A stretch of 64,000 nt of DNA, taken from contig NZ_SHKW01000001.1 of the NCBI RefSeq assembly GCF_004217555.1, positions 6,057,181-6,121,180 on the forward strand, written 5' to 3'. The notes beneath the pieces were generated by a model. The model ran no database searches and was not told the DNA's origin. It worked only from the letters and a program-made list of their open reading frames with translations. The stretch is from Edaphobacter modestus (lineage in GTDB: Bacteria > Acidobacteriota > Terriglobia > Terriglobales > Acidobacteriaceae). Below are positions 54,932-63,940 of the stretch, piece by piece (position 1 is the first letter of the stretch; each line of letters begins with the position of its first letter). Position numbers and translations under genes: made by a program.

Positions 54932-55888
54932 TTACGAAACCACATTCTTCGGGTGTCCTGCCACAAAGGATTCGATATTGCTCATCAACTGTTCTGCAAG
55001 AACGTTCAACGCATGATGGCTGGCAAAGGCCATATGCGGAGTGACAATGAGGTTCGGTAGCGATAGGTCCAGAAGCGGATTGCCGTTCCGAGGCGGCTCC
55101 TGGGCGAGTACATCGACTCCCGCTCCTCCGATCCGTCCTTCTCGAAGAGCGTCGGCAAGCGCCTGTTCATCGACGATGCCGCCTCGTGCGGTATTGATCA
55201 GGGTAGCGGTTGGCTTCATCATAGCGATCTCGTCCCGCCCAATCAGATTTCTCGTCTCTTCATTGAATGGGCAGGTGATGCAGAGCACGTCAGAGGTCTC
55301 GACCACTTCGCGAAACGCGACTCGTCTCTCGCGGGGAGCTGCACCTTTTCTGTCAGCAATCATCACGTTCATTCCAAATGCAGATCCCAGGTGCGCAATC
55401 CGTTCTCCGAGAGCACCATACCCAATAATTCCAAGATTGCAACCGTACAGGTCGCTCGGAAGAGGCTCTTTCAGCACACCGTAGAAGTGCGAGCGCTGCC
55501 ACTCGCCCTGAGCCAGAAGCTCTCGATACACGAGCAGTTGTCGTCTCACGCCAAGCATCATCGCGAACGCATGTTCGGCGACGGATATGCTCGACCAGTC
55601 CCGGAGGTTCGTAACCGTCACGCCGGCATCCCTGCAGACAGAAATATCAATACACTCGTAGCCGGTTGCGGACATGGCGATGAGTCGAAGATCGGGAAGC
55701 TGCTTGAGAATGTCGGCGTCGAAGTGGACCCGATTGGTGATTGCAATCGTTGCACCCTGCAGCCGTTCGATGACCTGTTCCGGTGACGTCGTCGGGTATT
55801 CAAACCAGTCGTGTGGAAACCGGAGCGACCGAAGTTGAGCTCGGATTGCGAACCGGTCCAAGAAGACAACTTTCAACTTCTCGCTCAT
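54932..55888 (-). CDS. D-2-hydroxyacid dehydrogenase (glycerate/hydroxypyruvate-reductase type)
   Basis: Cytoplasmic NAD(P)-dependent reductase of 318 aa. The nucleotide-binding loop is LGIIGYGALGERI. The catalytic Arg lies in INTARGGIVDEQAL, the Glu in AQEPP and the His in VTPHMAFAS. It acts on a 2-keto acid such as hydroxypyruvate or glyoxylate; the exact one is unknown. Its ATG overlaps the stop of the upstream thioesterase gene (TAATG), implying translational coupling. The three-gene operon (thioesterase, dehydrogenase, PhzF stub) is divergent from a LysR regulator. Confidence 0.9.
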   Translation of the reverse strand: MSEKLKVVFLDRFAIRAQLRSLRFPHDWFEYPTTSPEQVIERLQGATIAITNRVHFDADILKQLPDLRLIAMSATGYECIDISVCRDAGVTVTNLRDWSSISVAEHAFAMMLGVRRQLLVYRELLAQGEWQRSHFYGVLKEPLPSDLYGCNLGIIGYGALGERIAHLGSAFGMNVMIADRKGAAPRERRVAFREVVETSDVLCITCPFNEETRNLIGRDEIAMMKPTATLINTARGGIVDEQALADALREGRIGGAGVDVLAQEPPRNGNPLLDLSLPNLIVTPHMAFASHHALNVLAEQLMSNIESFVAGHPKNVVS

Positions 55889-56337
55889 TATGCGATGGCC
55901 TCTTCTTCTGAATGGTTTTGGATTGCAGGTGCAGCGGGGATGCGGAACATGGTGGCCTCTGCCTCGGCGAAGAGCATTTCGCCATCATCGGATCGAACCT
56001 CTGCTTTTGCTTCCACAATGCGGCTACGCTCTCGAATGACCCATGCGCGAATGAGCAGTGCAGCCCCGATTGGCACTGGTTTCGTGAACCTCGTCCTGAT
56101 CTTGGCCGTGACGGCAGGCTTCTGCTGGAAGAAGAGCGCCCATCCAAGGGCCTCATCCATCAGCGAAAACGTTACGCCACCGTGCAGTACTCCATTCCAA
56201 CCACCATGTTCGGGGCGTGCGACATAGCGCGCGCAGCTGCCCTCCGCCCCGTCCTGCTCGAAGGGAACACGCAGCCCGAATTTGTTGTCAGGACCACACA
56301 CATAACAGTAGGAATCCTTCGCACCTAAAACCGCCAT
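55888..56337 (-). CDS. PaaI-family hotdog-fold thioesterase
   Basis: Protein of 149 aa. The hotdog signature HGGVTFSLMDEALGWA (about residues 53-68) contains the HGG and the catalytic Asp region. KIRTRFTKPVPIGAALLIRA is the family's second strand. An N-terminal YCYVCGPDN patch has two Cys that may bind a metal. It would hydrolyse an acyl- or aryl-CoA. AGGAGA precedes two consecutive ATGs (56340, 56337); I use the second. First gene of the operon controlled by the divergent LysR gene. Confidence 0.87.
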   Translation of the reverse strand: MAVLGAKDSYCYVCGPDNKFGLRVPFEQDGAEGSCARYVARPEHGGWNGVLHGGVTFSLMDEALGWALFFQQKPAVTAKIRTRFTKPVPIGAALLIRAWVIRERSRIVEAKAEVRSDDGEMLFAEAEATMFRIPAAPAIQNHSEEEAIA

Positions 56338-56371
56338 CATCTTCTCCTGAGTTGAGAGTACGAGAATGGAG

Positions 56372-56419
56372 CATATGCGTCCAATATGTATTACTGGATT
56401 TCTGATATGTTGTACATAT
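56372..56419. promoter_or_regulatory. Palindromes in the thioesterase/LysR divergent promoter
   Basis: Two AT-rich inverted repeats lie in the 80-bp gap. CATAT-N7-ATATG is at 56372-56388. ATATGT-TGT-ACATAT at 56405-56419 overlaps the first two bases of the lysR start codon. Two phased sites in a divergent gap fit LysR-type binding with autorepression. Confidence 0.55.
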
Positions 56420-57332
56420 GAGGCGTCGAGAGCTCGAACTGCGGGATATCCGCAATTTCCTTGCGTTAGCTGAGACCCTGCACTTCGGCCGTGCGGCTGA
56501 CCGGCTAGGGATCGCACAGCCGAATCTCAGTCAGCAAATCAAGCAGTTGGAAGGAACCCTTGGACACGCATTGTTCGAGCGGCATGCGCGTGGGGTGACG
56601 ATTACGCCAGTGGGAGAGTTCTTCCAAAGGCGTGCGGAACTACTTCGAGACAATCTGAAGGACACCATTGAAACGGCGCAGCGTATCGGTCGCGGTGAGG
56701 AAGGCAATCTCATCGTCGGCTTCAGTGGCTCGGTCATGTTCAGCAAGGCGTCAACTGTGATTGAGCGCTATAGAAGCGGATATCCAAATGTTGATTTGCA
56801 ACTCCGGGAATTGCATGCAAACGAGCAGATTACACAGTTGCTCGACGGCACGCTGGATATCAGCATCCTCCGGGATGGCGAACCCACCGAAGGACTCACG
56901 ATCCGAACATTAATGCGGGAGCCTTTCGTTGCCATCCTGCCACAGGATCACCCTCTATCGGTCAAGAAAACCCTGCGCCCTGAGATGCTCAAGGAAGAGA
57001 GAATCGTGCTCTTTTCACCTGGCATTGCCCGCCTGCAGTTTGAACGCATATTAGGCTTGTGTTTAGCGCATGGCTTTCGACCCAACATCGTGCAGGAAGC
57101 CCCACAATGGGCCACTGTCGTTAGTCTCGTCAGTGTCGGAATGGGGATCTCGATAGCCCCAGCCTGTACCTCCCATCTCAATGTTCCCGGAGTGGTCTAT
57201 AGACCCATCCAATCCGATAGCTGGACCTCTATCGACGTAGGGACCAGAGTCGAGCTGAAGAATCCTGCCGCCAAGACATTCCTCGCACTCGCTCAGAAAA
57301 TATTTGGACTTGAGCCTAGGCGCCACCTATGA
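56418..57332 (+). CDS. LysR-type transcriptional regulator
   Basis: Regulator of 304 aa. The winged helix-turn-helix covers residues 8-67 (LHFGRAADRLGIAQPNLSQQ and IKQLEGTLGHALFERHARGV). A periplasmic-binding-protein-like effector domain follows (LIVGFSGSVMF, LDISILRDGEP, VSVGMGISIAP). It is divergent from the thioesterase-dehydrogenase operon and most likely controls it in response to a small acid. The ATG overlaps an operator-like palindrome. Confidence 0.93.
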   Translation: MRRRELELRDIRNFLALAETLHFGRAADRLGIAQPNLSQQIKQLEGTLGHALFERHARGVTITPVGEFFQRRAELLRDNLKDTIETAQRIGRGEEGNLIVGFSGSVMFSKASTVIERYRSGYPNVDLQLRELHANEQITQLLDGTLDISILRDGEPTEGLTIRTLMREPFVAILPQDHPLSVKKTLRPEMLKEERIVLFSPGIARLQFERILGLCLAHGFRPNIVQEAPQWATVVSLVSVGMGISIAPACTSHLNVPGVVYRPIQSDSWTSIDVGTRVELKNPAAKTFLALAQKIFGLEPRRHL

Positions 57333-57510
57333 GGAATAAGGTGATTGCATGCTGACGTTAAATCTTACGACTCCGCAATTGAGATGCGAGAAGGTAACGA
57401 AACGCTCCAGCGTCGAGGAATCTCGTTACCGCGCTCCGAGCGCGACCAACCGACGCATGTGATCCTGCAACTCGAAAGCGCGACGGTCGTAGGCGTTGCG
57501 CAAACGAAAC

Positions 57511-59139
57511 ATGCTGTTGAAAAACTCGTTGCGGCAAGTTGCTTCATTAAGTACTCGAAGAGTAGAACGCTTTGAAAACTCTTGTAGCGGGAGCGTGGGT
57601 GTGATTCCGTTGTGACAGCGGCGGAGGGCACCGGGATGATGGGACGTCAGAGCGCGCAGGAGCAGCTTTTCTATTCATTTCGGTTTGAGGATCACATTCC
57701 CGGCGATCACCTGTTGCGGCAGCTCGACCTGGTGCTGAACTTCGAACGGGTGAGATCGGTTCTGGCTGGTCATTACAGTGCTACAGGTAGACCTTCTATT
57801 GATCCTGAACTGATGCTGAGGATCTTGTTGATTGGCTATGTCTATGGCATTCGGTCAGAGCGGCAGCTATGCAGCGAGGTTCATCTTAATCTTGCCTATC
57901 GCTGGTTTTGCCGCTTGGGACTTGAAGGAGTTGTGCCGGATCATTCCACCTTCTCTAAGAATCGTTATGGGCGGTTTCGTGAAAGTGGTATTTATCGGGT
58001 GCTGTTCGAGGACGTTGTTGGGCAGTGCTGTAGTGCAGGCTTGGTGAGCGGCGAAGGCTTCGCCGTAGACGGCAGTCTGATAGGCAGCGATGCTGGACGT
58101 ACCCGGCGGGTTGAGAGCGTGAACGCGATCCGAGAAGGAGAGGCTAGAAGCAGACCAGTGCGCGAGTATCTGGAGGCACTCGATGCCGGCAATCCGGTTC
58201 ACCCGAGCGAAGCGCGATATCTTTCGCCGACCGATCCCGCCGCCGCGTGGAATGTGAAGGAAGGACGGGGTAAATTCGGATACTTCAATAACTATCTGAT
58301 TGATACCGATCATGCCGTCATCGTTGATGTCGAAGCCACTCCGGCTCGACTGGCGCAGGAGATTATCGCCACCAAAGCGATGCTGGAGCGTGTAGAAGAA
58401 AAACACCATCTCAGACCCGAAAGGCTGGCGGCTGACAAGGCTTACGGCACAGGCCCATTTCTGGGCTGGCTATCGAAACACAAGATCATCCCACATATTC
58501 CAGTGCTGGATCGACAGCACCAGACAGATGGCCTGCTGCCGCGCGAGGCCTTCACCTTCAATCCCGACAGCAACCACTACACCTGCCCACAGAACAAGAT
58601 TCTCAAGCACTGCACGGCTCGCACAGACTCTCCGATCCACATCTATCGTGCGACGGTTGGCGATTGCAAATCATGTCCCATTCGCCAACAATGCACGCGC
58701 GGCACGCAACGTAGTTTATCGGTACCCTTCGACGAGAGCACTCGGCAAGAAGTCATGGCACTGCAGAATACGGAAGCCTTTCAACACTCGCGCCGCTTAC
58801 GAAAGAAAGTAGAGATGCTGTTCGCTCACATGAAGCAACACTTTCGCTTCACGCGGCTTAAACTTCGAGGGCTGGCTGGAGCCGCTGAGGAGTTTTTATT
58901 GGTGGCGACTGTTCAAAATCTGCGTCGCCTTGTACGACTCCGTCCGCCTGCGATTGCTGATACGCCTTGCCTCTCGACCACATGACGGGAAGCAGGCAGC
59001 AAAACAAGCTCATACAGAGGCTAAACCGTAGACAACGACCCTCAAGAATGGACGCAGTCACCGCGGATTTTCCCTTCTCGTTAGAAACGCCACAGATCAA
59101 AAGTTGAAACCGCTTCAGCAGAGAGTTTTTCAACAGCAT
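57511..59139 (+). mobile_element. IS1182-family insertion sequence
   Basis: The element is 1629 bp with perfect 17-bp terminal inverted repeats: ATGCTGTTGAAAAACTC at 57511-57527 and its exact complement at 59123-59139. It contains one intact transposase gene. The flanks (..CGAAAC and CGAAAA..) show no clean target duplication. The 178 bp between lysR and the element hold no recognisable gene. Confidence 0.9.
57636..58985 (+). CDS. IS1182-family transposase
   Basis: DDE transposase of 449 aa. Typical blocks are present: FEDHIPGDHLLRQLDLVLNF at the N-terminus, GRPSIDPELMLRILLIGYVY, VDGSLIGSDAG with the first catalytic Asp, LAADKAYGTG with the second, and a C-terminal zinc-ribbon-like CKSCPIRQQCTRG before KVEMLFAHMKQHFRFTRLKL, which carries the Glu region. 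GGAGGG lies 7 nt before the ATG at 57636. The gene is uninterrupted, so the element may still move. Confidence 0.92.
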   Translation: MMGRQSAQEQLFYSFRFEDHIPGDHLLRQLDLVLNFERVRSVLAGHYSATGRPSIDPELMLRILLIGYVYGIRSERQLCSEVHLNLAYRWFCRLGLEGVVPDHSTFSKNRYGRFRESGIYRVLFEDVVGQCCSAGLVSGEGFAVDGSLIGSDAGRTRRVESVNAIREGEARSRPVREYLEALDAGNPVHPSEARYLSPTDPAAAWNVKEGRGKFGYFNNYLIDTDHAVIVDVEATPARLAQEIIATKAMLERVEEKHHLRPERLAADKAYGTGPFLGWLSKHKIIPHIPVLDRQHQTDGLLPREAFTFNPDSNHYTCPQNKILKHCTARTDSPIHIYRATVGDCKSCPIRQQCTRGTQRSLSVPFDESTRQEVMALQNTEAFQHSRRLRKKVEMLFAHMKQHFRFTRLKLRGLAGAAEEFLLVATVQNLRRLVRLRPPAIADTPCLSTT

Positions 59140-59464
59140 CGAAAATTATTGCAACGATGCTCCAATTTCAGAAAAGCCCCGTATTTTGCATTGCATAAAG
59201 GTATTGCGATTGGCTTCCTAAAGGCGATAGGTTCTCGCAACAAACCTAAACGTACGAGTTTTTACTTTTGGTGTGGTGACCCCAAGACGAACATCCCGCA
59301 AAACGGGGCGAGCTCAACCGGTCGATGCACACTGGCTTGCAGTTTACTCGCCAGCTCCAACCTCGTTTTCCGGCCCGAAGCGGTCACTTGTCCGAGCAAT
59401 CCGACTAATCATAACCTAGCAAAATTCAGTGATATAAATTTGGGGGTCGGTTCGGTCTACGATT
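59140..59464. repeat. Gap with a solo IS30 end
   Basis: GGGCGAGCTCAACCGGTCGA (about 59306) continuing to ACTCGCC at 59352 matches the reverse complement of the IS30 right end at 44545-44592, including the last transposase codons. No further IS30 sequence is attached. The remainder holds no gene; it must contain the promoter of the ABC ATPase gene. Confidence 0.7.
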
Positions 59465-60214
59465 TTGCAAACTATCAAGCGTCCTGTCATTCAGGTTTCC
59501 GGAGTCCGCAAGACCTACGGCCAAACGGTGGCTGTCGATGAGGTGTCGTTCGAGGTAGAGGAGGGCGAGATTTTTGGGTTGATCGGGCCCAACGGGGCGG
59601 GAAAGACCACCACGCTGGAGTGTATCGAGGGTCTGCATACGCCCGACCGTGGAACCATCTCGGTTCTGGGTCTTGATCCCTTTCGCCAGGTCTACAAGGT
59701 GCAGGACCGGATCGGTGTTCAGCTTCAGCAGGCGCAGTTGCAGAAGCGAATCAAAGTCTGGGAGGCAGTAGATCTTTGGGCTTCGCTTTACCGAAAGAAA
59801 GCGATTGATGCTGAACACTTGCTCCAACAGCTCGGCCTCACCGATAAGCGGAACGCCTGGTTTATGAACCTCTCCGGAGGCCAGAAACAGCGTCTATTCA
59901 TTGCCCTTGCGCTGATCAACGATCCGGAGGTGGTGTTTCTCGATGAGTTGACTACCGGGCTGGATCCGCAATCACGGAGAGCGATCTGGGATCTGGTGCG
60001 CGACATACGCGATCGCGGTAAAACCGTTTTTTTGACCACTCATCTGATGGAGGAGGCCGAGCGGTTGTGCGACCGGGTAGCGATCATCGAGCACGGGCGG
60101 ATTATCGACATCGACAAGCCGGAGAGGCTCATCGACCGACACTGCCCTGAGCGAACTGTCGTTCTCGCCACAGACAACACCACCGCCGTGGCGAAGGGAG
60201 TCCTGCAGGGCTAG
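59465..60214 (+). CDS. ABC-2-type transporter ATP-binding protein, C-terminus lost to an IS91-type element
   Basis: Nucleotide-binding subunit. Walker A GPNGAGKTTTLE (about 40-51), the Q-loop region GVQLQQAQL, signature LSGGQKQR, Walker B VVFLDELTTGLD and the switch TTHLMEEAERL are all intact. The start is TTG at 59465. The family normally runs to about 310 aa with a C-terminal domain after VVLATDNTTAVA; here six unrelated residues and a stop follow (249 aa in all), where the IS91-type element begins. The ATPase core may fold, but the permease partner that would follow is missing. Confidence 0.85.
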   Translation: MQTIKRPVIQVSGVRKTYGQTVAVDEVSFEVEEGEIFGLIGPNGAGKTTTLECIEGLHTPDRGTISVLGLDPFRQVYKVQDRIGVQLQQAQLQKRIKVWEAVDLWASLYRKKAIDAEHLLQQLGLTDKRNAWFMNLSGGQKQRLFIALALINDPEVVFLDELTTGLDPQSRRAIWDLVRDIRDRGKTVFLTTHLMEEAERLCDRVAIIEHGRIIDIDKPERLIDRHCPERTVVLATDNTTAVAKGVLQG

Positions 60215-60241
60215 GGTGAGTGGTCATAGGAGGAGGTTCCT

Positions 60242-61120
60242 ATGACCCCACTTCGCCAGCGCATGCTGCACGAGCTTCAGCGGCGCAACTACTCACCTTC
60301 TACGATCCGCGGCTACCTTGGTGCGGTGCGACAGTTTGCCGAACACTTCCATTGCTCGCCTGAGCAACTGGGCCCTGAGCACCTGCGACGCTATCAGCGA
60401 TACCTGCTGCAGGAGAAGAAGCTCGAGCCTGGCACGGTCGAGGTCCGCGTCTCGGCGCTGCGGTTCCTCTACAAGCGCACGCTGAAGCGGCGTGATCTGG
60501 CCTTCGACGATCTCATCTTTCCGAAGGTGCCGCATAAGCTGCCGACCGTCCTCAGCCAGGATGAAGTCGTGCGGCTGATCGATGCCGCGCCCAACCGCTT
60601 GTACCGCATGATCCTTGTGCTGCTCTACGCCACCGGAGTACGCAGGACCGAAGCGGCACAGATCAGGGTCGAAGACATCGACAGCCAACGCATGGTGATC
60701 CACATCCGCCAGGGCAAGGGCGCGCGGGACCGGGATGTACCGCTCTCGCCGAAGCTGCTCGAAGAGCTGCGCAGCTGGTGGCGGTGGAAGAAGCCGTGTG
60801 GCTATCTCTTTCCCAGCACTGCTGGTCAGCGCGGCACCAACCAGCCCATCTCTGACAAGACCGTCTGGCACGCATGCCGCACAGCGGCCACGCGCGCCGG
60901 ACTCACGAAGAATATCCACCCGCATACATTACGGCACAGCTTTGCGACGCACCTGCTCGAAGCCGGTGCCGACCTGCGCACGATTCAGCTGCTGATGGGC
61001 CACGAGCGGCTCGAGGATACAACCGTCTACCTCCAGCTCTCACGGCGTCACCTCCATGCGGCCGTCAACCCGCTGGAGCAGATCACGTTTCGTGCAGGAC
61101 AGCAGGACAGGAAGCGATGA
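60242..61120 (+). CDS. Tyrosine recombinase/integrase of the IS91-type element
   Basis: Site-specific recombinase of 292 aa. A SAM-like N-terminal DNA-binding domain (NYSPSTIRGYLGAVRQFAEH) is followed by the catalytic domain with Arg in LLYATGVRRTEA, HTLRHSFATHLLEAG (His-x-x-Arg), LMGHERLEDT and the nucleophile Tyr in VYLQLSRRHL. GGAGGAGG lies seven bases before the ATG. Its last codons overlap the IS91 transposase start (ATGA), so the two are translated together. It may resolve circular or multimeric intermediates. Confidence 0.92.
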   Translation: MTPLRQRMLHELQRRNYSPSTIRGYLGAVRQFAEHFHCSPEQLGPEHLRRYQRYLLQEKKLEPGTVEVRVSALRFLYKRTLKRRDLAFDDLIFPKVPHKLPTVLSQDEVVRLIDAAPNRLYRMILVLLYATGVRRTEAAQIRVEDIDSQRMVIHIRQGKGARDRDVPLSPKLLEELRSWWRWKKPCGYLFPSTAGQRGTNQPISDKTVWHACRTAATRAGLTKNIHPHTLRHSFATHLLEAGADLRTIQLLMGHERLEDTTVYLQLSRRHLHAAVNPLEQITFRAGQQDRKR

Positions 61121-62296
61121 GCCGGCCGCCCTTCGAGGTGGCCGACATAATTCGCATCGCTGGTGACAGCTTCCGGCAACGGTACAACGCTTCGCTGACC
61201 TGGCCGCAACGCAAGGTGCTTGATGCGATCGTGCGCTGCCGTACCGCTGCGCTCGGCGGTCATCGCGATGCGTGCGCCGATTGCGGACATCAGGCCATCT
61301 CGTATAACTCCTGCCGCAACCGGCACTGCCCCAAGTGCCAGACCGGTGCCCGCGATCAGTGGCTTCGGAAGCGCCAGCTGGAGCTGTTGTCTGTCGGCTA
61401 TTACCACCTGGTCTTCAGCGTGCCGCATACGCTTGTGCCATTGATGTGGCAGAACAAGCGGCAGTTGTTTTCCTTGCTGTTCGAAACCAGTGCTGCCTCG
61501 CTACTCGAGGTTGCTGCCGATCCCAGGCATCTCGGCGCACAGCTTGGCCTCTTATCCATTCTGCACACCTGGGGACAGACGCTCACTCCACATCCGCACA
61601 TCCACTGCGTGGTGCCCGGCGGAGGACTTGCACCGGATCACGCGCGCTGGATCGCTTCCCGTTCCAACTTCCTGCTACCCGTCAAGGTGCTTAGACGTGT
61701 CTTCCGCGGTAAGTTCGTCGCCGGACTGCGGCGTCTCTTTGCTAGCGATCAGTTGCGCTTCTTCGGCGAGTGCATGCCGCTCCATGAGGAGAAGCGCTTC
61801 GCCCTCTTCCTGCGCACTCTTTATCGCCAAGACTGGGTCGTCTATGCCAAGCCGCCCTTCGGCGGCCCCGAGCACGTACTACATTATCTGGCGCGCTACA
61901 CGCATCGCGTCGCCATCTCTAACCATCGCCTGCTCTCGGTCTCAGCTGCTGCGGTCCGCTTCCGATGGAAGGACTATGCCCACAGCAGCAAGCAACGCAC
62001 CATGACACTTGCTTCCGAAGAGTTCCTGCGCCGTTTCGTACAACATGTGCTGCCGCGAGGCTTTCCCCGCATCCGCTATTTCGGCCTTCTCGCCAACCGC
62101 CGGCGAGCCCACATGCTGCCACTCTGCCGCACTCTGCTCAATCAGGCTCCTCCAGCCGAGACTTCTTCCGCCGCAACCCATCACGCTATGGAAATGTCCG
62201 CGGTGCCATGGACGCATGCATCTCGTCCAACGGCTCTCGGTGGCACAACTCTTCTTCGCTCAACGAAAGGAGGCATACCTGCTTGACTCTTCCTAG
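61117..62296 (+). pseudogene. IS91-family transposase, frameshifted near the C-terminus
   Basis: Rolling-circle (HUH/Y-type) transposase. The N-terminal zinc finger CADCGHQAISYNSCRNRHCP is followed by the HUH motif HPHIHCVVPGGG and the catalytic-Tyr region LHYLARYTHRVAISNHRLL. Near 62188 the frame shifts: the expected C-terminal CPRCHGRMHLVQRLSVAQLF continues one frame over to a TAG at 62296, while the original frame ends at 62286 with unrelated residues. The core is intact, so loss of only the C-terminal finger may or may not abolish activity. Confidence 0.85.
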
Positions 62297-62729
62297 CAGC
62301 CTGTTCCAAGCGGCGCTCATCGCGTGCTGCACAGCACACTCACTGCACGTGTGCCTCAGGCCCGAAAACAGTCCTTTCCGTCTGTCCGACGCTGTGTTCC
62401 GCATCATCTTCGGCATCCCTCACGAATGGCCGCATAGACGATCTCCCTCACTCTGCACGCCTGCTCTTGCTGCGCCGGCCCAGCTCAGAGGATGAAAACC
62501 CCATAGCCAACATCCTTCCCCGATCGCACCAACGCCTTCCTTCAAACCGCTCTATCCGACCTGCTCCGCTTTATCTCCATCCACCGCGCACACCTGATCC
62601 CGCGGAGCAGCTCCGATAGAGTACTGACGTTTATCGGCCACTTGCCAAAGAGATAGAGAGCTTAATGAGTGCATTACTCCGTATGTGCTATTCGACTGAC
62701 TCAGCGGAAGTGGCGACAGATATTCTGTA
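62297..62729. other. Non-coding end of the IS91-type element and flank
   Basis: No gene. It contains the presumed origin hairpin (62613-62637). The part after 62640 is flanking DNA leading into the stop of an esterase fragment. Confidence 0.5.
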
Positions 62730-62945
62730 TCAGTCCTTCTGAAAGATCAGCGGCAAGAAGTGAATCAGGCTGTAGTGCCAGGCGGTCCAGTCATGTGTTC
62801 CGGGCGCCTTGACCGCAGTGAGTGAAAAGCCCTTGTCTTTCAGATCGGCGATGAGTTGCTGGTTCTTGGGAAGGAGCGCGTCGTTCACACCGCAGAAAAT
62901 CCATAGCTGCCGGAAGCTAATTCGTGTCGGATCCATACGCAGCGG
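62730..62945 (-). pseudogene. Esterase (PF00756-like) C-terminal fragment
   Basis: The frame reads LWIFCGVNDALLPKNQQLIA, DLKDKGFSLTAVKAPGTHDW and TAWHYSLIHFLPLIFQ. This is the end of an enterochelin-esterase/feruloyl-esterase-like protein, with catalytic Asp region CGVNDALLP and His in GTHDW. The nucleophile half is missing; in its place, directly upstream, is an unrelated hydrolase N-terminus. Confidence 0.8.
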
Positions 62946-63090
62946 GTGGGGCAAATTGCGCGAGGAACATCATTTGGCTGTCCCATGCATCGGAACTCAG
63001 CGGCCATCCGTGTGAAAACGTTACGACCGGGCCTTTGCCCCAGTCTTTGTAGTAGATGGTCATGCCATCCTTTACCGTAATCGTGCTCAT
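62917..63090 (-). pseudogene. Alpha/beta hydrolase (non-haem haloperoxidase/arylesterase type), N-terminal fragment
   Basis: ATG 63090, with GGAGAAA eight bases upstream, starts MSTITVKDGMTIYYKDWGKG, then FSHGWPLSSDAWDSQMMFLA. This is the oxyanion-hole part of haloperoxidase-like alpha/beta hydrolases. After LAQ the sequence leaves the family and the frame ends at 62917. The catalytic Ser, Asp and His are absent. The junction with the esterase fragment is near 62945. The 180 bp to the next gene hold nothing recognisable. Confidence 0.82.
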
Positions 63091-63274
63091 ACGAATTTCT
63101 CCGTAGTTGGGGCAAGTAGAACTGCTCACGGTTTCATGTTTCAGTAGTGGGCACCAGCACCTGGGCGCCTTTGTCGTTTACGAGGAATACGGCGAATTTT
63201 GCCAGTTTGGTTTGGCGTGCGTTCGGCCCAATAACGTGAACATCATCCTGGCCTTCATACCGGGAAGCGAGCAA

Positions 63275-63940
63275 TTAACCGTCGACGAACGTGACAGTCT
63301 CGTCGAGCGGGGCGCGGCCGGTACGGACGTAGCTCACCGTGGGGTCCTCGTACCCAATCGACATGCCGCAGAAGAGGATGAGCCCGTCCGGGGGTGACAG
63401 GAATTCAGCGACTGTTTCCCGAACCTGCGACCACGCCATCTGTGGGCAACTGTGCAGCCCTTCGGCGCGGAGCAGCAGCATAACGGTCTGCAGATACATG
63501 CCTATGTCGGCCCATTGGGGCAGGCCCATGTCGGGCTCGATGTAACAGAACAGGGCGGCGGGAGCGCCGAAACACTTCCAGTTGCCGATGGCCGCCCTCT
63601 GGCGGGCTTCCAAGTCTTCGCGCGCAATGCCGAGTGCGCTGTAGCGCTCCCTGCCGAAGGCGGATCGGCGCTCTCCGTACGGCGACTTCAGCACGGGCGG
63701 GTACAGCTGGTACTGCCGCTCGTCCCAGGGGTCGCCGTGGGAAACGCGCTCAACGGCGTGCGTCTTGAGCTCGGCCAGCCGCGCGCCGGTCAGCACATAG
63801 CTATTCCACGGCTGGATGTTCGATCCGGACGGCGACCAAGCCGCGGCGGACAGCACGCGCTCCAACACCACCCTCGACACAGGCTCGTCGGTGAATCCGC
63901 GCACCGCCCGTCGGCTTTTGACTGCCTCATATACGTCCAT
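63275..63940 (-). CDS. Nitroreductase-family FMN oxidoreductase
   Basis: Cytoplasmic flavoprotein of 221 aa. MDVYEAVKSRRAVRGFTDEP carries the FMN-phosphate Arg residues. AAWSPSGSNIQPWNSYVLTG is the FMN-binding loop, and LPQWADIGMYLQTVMLLLRA and GLHSCPQMAW form the dimer/FMN region. The end, GLILFCGMSIGYED, is typical. It would reduce nitroaromatics, quinones or enones with NAD(P)H. The ATG at 63940 has GGAGGG just upstream. No operon partner is visible before the window edge. Confidence 0.92.
   Translation of the reverse strand: MDVYEAVKSRRAVRGFTDEPVSRVVLERVLSAAAWSPSGSNIQPWNSYVLTGARLAELKTHAVERVSHGDPWDERQYQLYPPVLKSPYGERRSAFGRERYSALGIAREDLEARQRAAIGNWKCFGAPAALFCYIEPDMGLPQWADIGMYLQTVMLLLRAEGLHSCPQMAWSQVRETVAEFLSPPDGLILFCGMSIGYEDPTVSYVRTGRAPLDETVTFVDG

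Larger units (their letters stand above)
60215..62640 (+). mobile_element. IS91-type rolling-circle element with tyrosine recombinase
   Basis: The unit starts where the ABC gene is broken and encodes a tyrosine recombinase and an overlapping IS91 transposase. It is followed by about 340 bp of non-coding DNA ending in a hairpin, CCGATA-N13-TATCGG (62613-62637). IS91 elements have no long inverted repeats and carry an origin hairpin at one end, which fits. Exact borders are inferred. Confidence 0.7.

Noticed and set aside
54752..55060. A plus-strand 99-aa frame over the PhzF stub and dehydrogenase end
   Set aside because: The opposite strand carries clear PhzF and dehydrogenase motifs with ribosome-binding sites.
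57435..57570. A minus-strand protein-like stretch (NEFFNSMFRLRNAYDRRAFE) reading across the IS1182 left end
   Set aside because: It crosses the perfect terminal repeat of the IS, so it cannot be a native gene unless that end is wrongly placed. It has no start and no recognised family.
57505..59145. Target-site duplication CGAAA around IS1182
   Set aside because: The left copy does not abut the inverted repeat directly (an extra C intervenes) and the sixth base differs.
60242..61120. Phage or integron integrase
   Set aside because: No attachment site, phage gene or integron recombination site is seen, and the gene is translationally coupled to an IS91 transposase.
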